Source: Nocardia africana NBRC 100379 (GTDB lineage Bacteria > Actinomycetota > Actinomycetes > Mycobacteriales > Mycobacteriaceae). From it: 64,000 nt of DNA. Numbering within the stretch: position 1 is the first letter of the stretch; the number at the start of each line of letters is the position of its first letter. Shown piece after piece: positions 59,290 to 64,000 of this stretch. The notes beneath the pieces were generated by a model. The model was not told where the DNA came from, searched no databases, and worked only from the letters and a program-made list of their open reading frames with translations. A program made the position numbers and the translations under genes. The stretch lies in contig NZ_BDAV01000010.1 in the NCBI RefSeq assembly GCF_001612635.1, forward strand, positions 248,001 through 312,000, read 5' to 3'.

Positions 59290-60882
59290 ATGAGCGGCGA
59301 ACTTCGATTGGACCTGGCCGGTCTGCGCGAACGGGGCGCACGACTGGCCGAACTCGCCGACCGGGTGGGGCAGACCCATGCGGGACTACGGGATTGCCTG
59401 GAACAGGCCCAGGGCAGCTGGGGCGACGACTATATGGGCCGTCAGTTCGCCGAGCAGTTCACACCGCATGCCGATCAGATGCTCGCCAATGTGCGGGAGA
59501 TGGCGAAGGGGCTGCACAGCACCGCGGCCGGAATCATCGGTGTCACAGACGAATTCGATGCGCAGGACGCCGGCAACGCCGCCCGGCTGGCCGACGCCGC
59601 AGGAGATGCGGGTCCGGGTGCCGGGAGTCCGGCCATACCTGTGCCGGAGAACACGGCCGGCATGCCGTCACCGGTCGATGCGGGTCCACAGCTCCCGTAC
59701 GACCCCGCCGCGGGCTCCCCGGCTCGGCACTCTCCGGTCGCCGACGGTGCGCCGCATCCCAGCGGCGCGCGGCGCGCCGGCCAACCTCCGGCGGGCGGGT
59801 CGCAACCATCGAACGGTTCTCCGGCGCGGACCGTCCCGCCGGATGGGGCGCAGTCCCGCTCACCGTGGAATCGGGACCGGCCGGAGTCCGCCCCTTCCGG
59901 GCAGGAGAAGCGGTCCCCGGCCGGTCGCCGGTCCTCATCCGTTTCGGCACCGTCCCCATCCTCGTCGGGACGACCTCCGACCGACCGCCGCGCGGCACCC
60001 CGAGCTGCGGATGCCTCGTCCGGCAGCCGAGCCGCGCCGATCAAACGGGGCGATACCCCGTGGGGAGGGCAGCCGCCTCGCCCTCCCGCCACACCGGGAA
60101 GGACCGAAGCCCCGGGAAAGACCGGATCCCCCGGGAAGCCGGCAGCGAATCCTCGGCACGATTCGCCGCCACGTGACAACCGTTCGTCCCGCGACAAGCC
60201 ACGTCCGGGTGATCGGCGCCGCTCTCGCGAGCAGCCGTCCGACCCGATGATCGGCTGGCTGGCGCGGACATTGGCCGAGCGCCACGGTGTACGGGTGTCC
60301 GGGTTCGACACACCCGGCCTCCAGCTGCCGCCGGTACGAGACTTCGTGGCAGCGGTGGACAGGGTGCTCACCGACTATCCGATGATCGGCCTGGATACGG
60401 TCGCGGTGGCAGAGCTCGATGGTGAGTCCGGCATGGTGCGATGGAGTCGTGAACCGGGCGCGGAGGGGGCCACCGACGCGATGACGCTCGACCGGCGCAC
60501 CGCGCAAGAGCCGGCGGCAGCCGCCCCGGCCACCGAACCCGGCGGCGAACCGGCGCGATCGGACATCTATCCGGCGACGCTTCGGGAGTTCGGCCGGGCC
60601 CTCGACGCCGCCGGCGGCGGCGTAGCGCGCAAACAGGCGCAACGGGTCCTGATCGGGGAATACCTGCGCCGGCAGCCGGACGGCACACTCGCCGAAGTGG
60701 TGACCGGTTACCGGGACTGGCGAGCCCAGTTGGCCGGGAAGTCCTCAGCCCCAGGTGAATTCGATGTGGGCGAGGCGCTCGGGCTCGCGTTCGCGGAGGT
60801 GGTACAGCACGGCGCCGAGGCGGGCATACAGGCGAGATTGCTGCATGCGGTGCTGATCGCCGCGGCATCCCGACCGGTGTAG
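59290..60882 (+). CDS. WXG100-like protein with degenerate zincin-like C-terminus
   Basis: A 530-residue protein in three parts. Residues 1-95 form a WXG100-like helical hairpin (turn SWGDD at 43-47), typical of type VII secretion substrates. Residues 100-320 are disordered, rich in Pro, Ser and Arg. Residues 320-530 form a compact domain. It begins HGVRVSGFDTPGLQLP, then holds LREFGRALDAAGGGVARKQAQ and GEALGLAFAEVVQHG. In related large actinobacterial proteins, as I recall, the first of these stretches reads as a HEFGH zinc site; here both histidines are arginine (REFGR, 432-436). It starts after GGCGGGAT and ends four bases before the SecA-fusion gene. Confidence 0.68.
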   Translation: MSGELRLDLAGLRERGARLAELADRVGQTHAGLRDCLEQAQGSWGDDYMGRQFAEQFTPHADQMLANVREMAKGLHSTAAGIIGVTDEFDAQDAGNAARLADAAGDAGPGAGSPAIPVPENTAGMPSPVDAGPQLPYDPAAGSPARHSPVADGAPHPSGARRAGQPPAGGSQPSNGSPARTVPPDGAQSRSPWNRDRPESAPSGQEKRSPAGRRSSSVSAPSPSSSGRPPTDRRAAPRAADASSGSRAAPIKRGDTPWGGQPPRPPATPGRTEAPGKTGSPGKPAANPRHDSPPRDNRSSRDKPRPGDRRRSREQPSDPMIGWLARTLAERHGVRVSGFDTPGLQLPPVRDFVAAVDRVLTDYPMIGLDTVAVAELDGESGMVRWSREPGAEGATDAMTLDRRTAQEPAAAAPATEPGGEPARSDIYPATLREFGRALDAAGGGVARKQAQRVLIGEYLRRQPDGTLAEVVTGYRDWRAQLAGKSSAPGEFDVGEALGLAFAEVVQHGAEAGIQARLLHAVLIAAASRPV

Positions 60883-60885
60883 GCG

Positions 60886-63800
60886 GTGCCGGTGGACGGT
60901 TCGTTGTTCAGCCCCGTCGTCGAGCTGCGGAACACCTTCGAAAGTCTGCCCGACATGGTGCGGCGCCCGATCGAGATGGTGGTGTTCGGCGGTGAACTCC
61001 CGCGCGCCGACATCTCCGCCATGCGCCGGATGGCCGCCGAGCTCCGAGCTCGCGGCGACGAGCTGGACGGACATTCGAGGGATATCGAAGCAATACTCGC
61101 GCAAGAGGATTCGGTGGGCGAGCTGGCAAACCGGCTACGCGAGGCATTGCATTCGTACGGGAAAGGCGCGGCCCAGCTCGGTAGCGACGTCGGCACCCTG
61201 GCAGACCAGGCGCAGGCGGCCGCCAACGACGCCGAGAAGTGGCTGTGCGTGATGTTCACGTTCGGGATCCACTTGGCGTGGCGAATCTTCAGCGTGGTGA
61301 CCAGCGCGGCGGCAACAGGTCCGGCCGGCGTGACGGCGGCGGCGCCGACCGTGGATGCCATGCTGGTCGAGGGGCGCGGCGAAGTAACGGCGATGCGAGC
61401 CGCCCTGACACGGGCGGTCGAGGAGGGCGCGGCGAAAGCGGCTGCCCGGCTGAGCGCGCCGGGGGCCTTGCGGTTCGTCACCATGCTGGGCAAGGCGGCC
61501 GCGCTGCCCGTGGGCGTGGACGCGGGTGTACAGGCGCTGCAGGTCGCTACCGGCGATCGCAGCGCCGACATCATCGGATCGGACGGTTCGAATCGGACCG
61601 GTATCGATCTGACGTCGATCGAAGTCGCCGCCCTGGCCGGCGCGGGTGGAGCGGTGGGCGGCATGCTCGCCGGCAAGTTCGCGCCGATGGTGTTCCCCCG
61701 GATCGGCAGCAGTCGCTTGGCCATGGGCCTGGTGCACGGCACCGCCGGTGCCATAGCGGGTTTGGGCGCGGCGTCGCTGGTGGCCGGTTGGCCGCAGCAC
61801 TACGACCAGGTGCTTGCACCGCTGCTCAACGGCGCGTTCGCCGGGGGCGTGCATTCCCGAAGCGGACCCCACCCGCCGGCGATCGACGGCGGCGCGACAT
61901 TCACACCGCCCGACGGGTTCTCGCCAGGGCAGGACGCGAAAGCCGCGACGCCTCGGCGGCCGGTCGAGGTGTCCACGGAATCGAAACGGGCATGGGAGGA
62001 CGCGCAGAAGGCATGGGGCCCGACCGCTGAGACCACGAAGGCCGCAGGTGAGCGCGGCGAGGCGCGCGCGGAGGTCAAAGAGGTGACCGCGGCACCACGC
62101 TCCCGCGGCGAACAGGGTGCATCGATCGCAGCCGACGAAGCAGCCGGCCACCGGCCCGGGCAACAGGTCCGTCCCGCATCCTCCGACGCCGCCGCGGCAC
62201 GGCCGGGAACGCATTCCGAGACGGGTGAGCGGCCACCGGCCGAGAAACCGGTCGCCACCGGGAAGACGACCGCGCCCCGATCGGTCGAGGCGGTGGGCGA
62301 AACGTCGACACCGCCGAGGCTCGCGGCGAGCGCCACGCCACGTCCGGCCGGCGAGGTTCACGAAAAGACCGGCGCACCAACAGGAAGCAGCGCGCACGCG
62401 AAAGCCGGGCCGAGCCCGGCCGGAGAACACACGGCGGTCGCGGACGGTGCCGGCACGCAAACATCGGCACGGCCCCATCCGCCCGCCGAGGGCGAAGCGG
62501 GATCACCCGGCGCTCGCGGCGAACCCGGATCGTCGAGTCGTGAAGAGCATGCGACCCCGCAGCGAGAGTCGACTGCCGAGCAGTCCGGTCACGAAAGCCC
62601 CGAAAGCCCGGGGCGGACCGAAGCGGACGGCACCGAAACACCTGCCGCGGAGGAACATTCGTCGTCGGCGCACGACGAGCAGAGCGTTGCGACCACCGAT
62701 CACGACAGTCTCGCCGACGACGCCGGTATGCCGCGCAGCGACCGCGACAAGGCGGTCGATCTGCTGATCGACTTCCACCAGGCCTCGGCCGAGCATGTTC
62801 CGGAGAGTCAACGCCTGTCCAACCTTCCGGACGACGTCCTGATGGCCGGCCTGCACAGCGGCGACGAGCACCAGTCGTTGCTGGCGACGATGGAGATCAT
62901 CCGGCGCGGCACGATCAGCGAGAAGGTGCCCGGCGGCATGGTGCTGCGGACCGAGCAGGCCGAAGCCGTCTACGCGATGAAATCGCGTCCGGTAGAGATG
63001 AAACCCGGCGAGGGCAAATCGCTGGTCTTCATGGCCGGCGCAATCCAACGTGCGGTTCAGCACGATTCTGTTCTGCTCGTCACCACCACCGATGGACTGG
63101 CCAATCGCGAAGTCAGCACGTATCGGAAGCTGTTGACCGGCGACGAGGAATTCGCCGACATGCAGAATGTGCTGGGCAAATTCGGGATCGACGTGTTCCG
63201 CGCCGATCAGCAGACCGGTTTCGGGCCGATCACGAAGGGGCGGCCGGCGATCGTGGTCGCGACCGGCGAAACGGTCGGGCATCTGTGCAATGCGGGCAAA
63301 GAGCCACCGCGTCATGCGCTGATCGACGAGATGGACGGCATCATCGACCGGGGTGAACGGCAGTTCCTCCGGTCGGAAGGTGTGGAAGAGCCGGCGCCGG
63401 AGGCAACCGCCAAGCAGGTATTCGATGCCCACGATTTCCTCACCGAGGCATTGGCGAAAGGGGCTCTGTCACACGAGGATTTCGGCCTCCGGCGCATCTC
63501 GGAGGAAATAGGAGAGCATGCCGACGGGACACCGGAGGTCATGTACTGGTACGACGGTCAACCCGAACTCACGCCCGAGGGCAGGGCGAAGGTCGAGGCG
63601 CTGCCCGGTGGAAAAAACTGGCTGGACGGAATGGGCGCCTCGCGGCTGGAGACCGCGGCCCACGCCGAATTCCTTGTCCGTGAAGGCGTCCACTACGAAA
63701 TGGACGCGGGCAAGATCGTCATCATCGACCAGGCCGAACACGGTCTGCAACGAAACCCGAAGACCTCGAGCGAGTCGCGGTGGAGCGCGGAGCCGGGCAA

Positions 63801-64000
63801 GGCGAGTCTCGCCCAAGCCATCGAGGCCAAGGAGTTCCGGGCGGCCGAGGCCCGAGGGGAGAAGGCCGAGGCGCATCGGATCGTGGTGCGCGCGGATGCG
63901 GAGTCCGCCAAACGCATCGATTCGGTCGAAATCTACCGTGTCGGAAGCGAATCCTTCTTCGATGAAGTGACCGGTGCATCCGGCACCCTCACCGACCTGA
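60886..64000 (+). CDS. Giant WXG100-like / SecA-type DEAD motor fusion (cut by edge)
   Basis: At least 1,038 residues, cut by the right edge. Residues 1-240 are helical, resembling WXG100-like N-termini of type VII substrates; 246-305 are Gly/Ala-rich and hydrophobic; 330-610 are disordered. From 615 a SecA-like DEAD motor appears: AVYAMKSRPVEMKPGEGKSL (Walker A, K711), VTTTDGLANREVSTYRKLL near 732, and ALIDEMDGIIDRGERQFL (Walker B, D814-E815), where SecA has VDEVDSILIDEA. The N-terminal SecA features are there but the rest is not seen. GTG at 60886 or 60892 starts it, four bases after the WXG100 gene. The C-terminal end is unknown. Confidence 0.8.
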   Translation, partial: MPVDGSLFSPVVELRNTFESLPDMVRRPIEMVVFGGELPRADISAMRRMAAELRARGDELDGHSRDIEAILAQEDSVGELANRLREALHSYGKGAAQLGSDVGTLADQAQAAANDAEKWLCVMFTFGIHLAWRIFSVVTSAAATGPAGVTAAAPTVDAMLVEGRGEVTAMRAALTRAVEEGAAKAAARLSAPGALRFVTMLGKAAALPVGVDAGVQALQVATGDRSADIIGSDGSNRTGIDLTSIEVAALAGAGGAVGGMLAGKFAPMVFPRIGSSRLAMGLVHGTAGAIAGLGAASLVAGWPQHYDQVLAPLLNGAFAGGVHSRSGPHPPAIDGGATFTPPDGFSPGQDAKAATPRRPVEVSTESKRAWEDAQKAWGPTAETTKAAGERGEARAEVKEVTAAPRSRGEQGASIAADEAAGHRPGQQVRPASSDAAAARPGTHSETGERPPAEKPVATGKTTAPRSVEAVGETSTPPRLAASATPRPAGEVHEKTGAPTGSSAHAKAGPSPAGEHTAVADGAGTQTSARPHPPAEGEAGSPGARGEPGSSSREEHATPQRESTAEQSGHESPESPGRTEADGTETPAAEEHSSSAHDEQSVATTDHDSLADDAGMPRSDRDKAVDLLIDFHQASAEHVPESQRLSNLPDDVLMAGLHSGDEHQSLLATMEIIRRGTISEKVPGGMVLRTEQAEAVYAMKSRPVEMKPGEGKSLVFMAGAIQRAVQHDSVLLVTTTDGLANREVSTYRKLLTGDEEFADMQNVLGKFGIDVFRADQQTGFGPITKGRPAIVVATGETVGHLCNAGKEPPRHALIDEMDGIIDRGERQFLRSEGVEEPAPEATAKQVFDAHDFLTEALAKGALSHEDFGLRRISEEIGEHADGTPEVMYWYDGQPELTPEGRAKVEALPGGKNWLDGMGASRLETAAHAEFLVREGVHYEMDAGKIVIIDQAEHGLQRNPKTSSESRWSAEPGKASLAQAIEAKEFRAAEARGEKAEAHRIVVRADAESAKRIDSVEIYRVGSESFFDEVTGASGTLTDL

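Overview
The window is high-GC actinobacterial chromosome. Gene order and content point to a Nocardia-like member of the Mycobacteriales. It has an MspA-type porin, mprA-mprB-pepD-moaB2 and mscL. Other blocks follow the order known from Mycobacterium: galU, glp, rimJ and sepX; sucCD; perM-purN-purH; uvrD1, chorismate mutase and pgi. No rRNA, tRNA, insertion sequence, phage or CRISPR array was recognised.

Region 1 (1-7682, minus strand) is the 5' part of a biosynthetic operon. In transcription order it encodes an R2-like ligand-binding oxidase, a carrier protein, a fatty-acyl-AMP ligase, a BAHD-like acyltransferase, a methyltransferase, an O-carbamoyltransferase and an NRPS that runs off the left edge. 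The predicted product is a carbamoylated, methylated, acylated peptide. An unassigned 496-base upstream region holds a 17-bp palindrome.

Region 2 (8179-21151) is a conserved housekeeping block. It holds cell division genes (sepX/glpR, glp), galU, 5-formyl-THF cyclo-ligase and a Ruc-like zinc-ribbon chaperone behind a CIRCE element. A SAF protein, MscL, a porin, MoaB2, the PepD protease and the MprAB two-component system follow. The same 7-bp motif, repeated with an 11-bp period, lies upstream of both mprA and pepD.

Region 3 (21472-26824) is a conservon: sensor kinase, roadblock protein, DUF742 protein and small GTPase, followed by an MHYT-like membrane protein.

Region 4 (28644-31573) is a divergent locus for zinc-free ribosomal proteins: L32, L31 and a CobW-like protein on minus; L28, L33, S14 and S18 on plus. 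Two Zur-box-like palindromes separate the arms. The CobW-like protein has lost its P-loop and may be the counterpart of the mycobacterial ribosome-hibernation factor Mrf.

Region 5 (31631-49741) carries envelope and central metabolism genes: a lectin-LysM protein, a lipoprotein, purHN, perM, a DUF5336 protein, sucCD, an M23 peptidase, uvrD1, chorismate mutase, an aldehyde dehydrogenase and pgi. purN appears to start with CTG.

Region 6 (49847-57719) is accessory metabolism and regulation: an ArsR-SRPBCC fusion with a clear operator and a probable leaderless start, and a TetR regulator between an AidB-like dehydrogenase and a crotonase-acyltransferase pair. A PNPOx-like protein facing a MocR regulator closes the region.

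Region 7 (57885-64000) is the most unusual part and resembles a type VII secretion / polymorphic-toxin locus. It encodes a protein with an Imm35/YrhB-like tail, and a WXG100-type protein whose C-terminal domain looks like a zinc protease that has lost its histidines. The last gene encodes a giant protein joining a WXG100-like N-terminus to a SecA-like DEAD motor, and is cut by the right edge.
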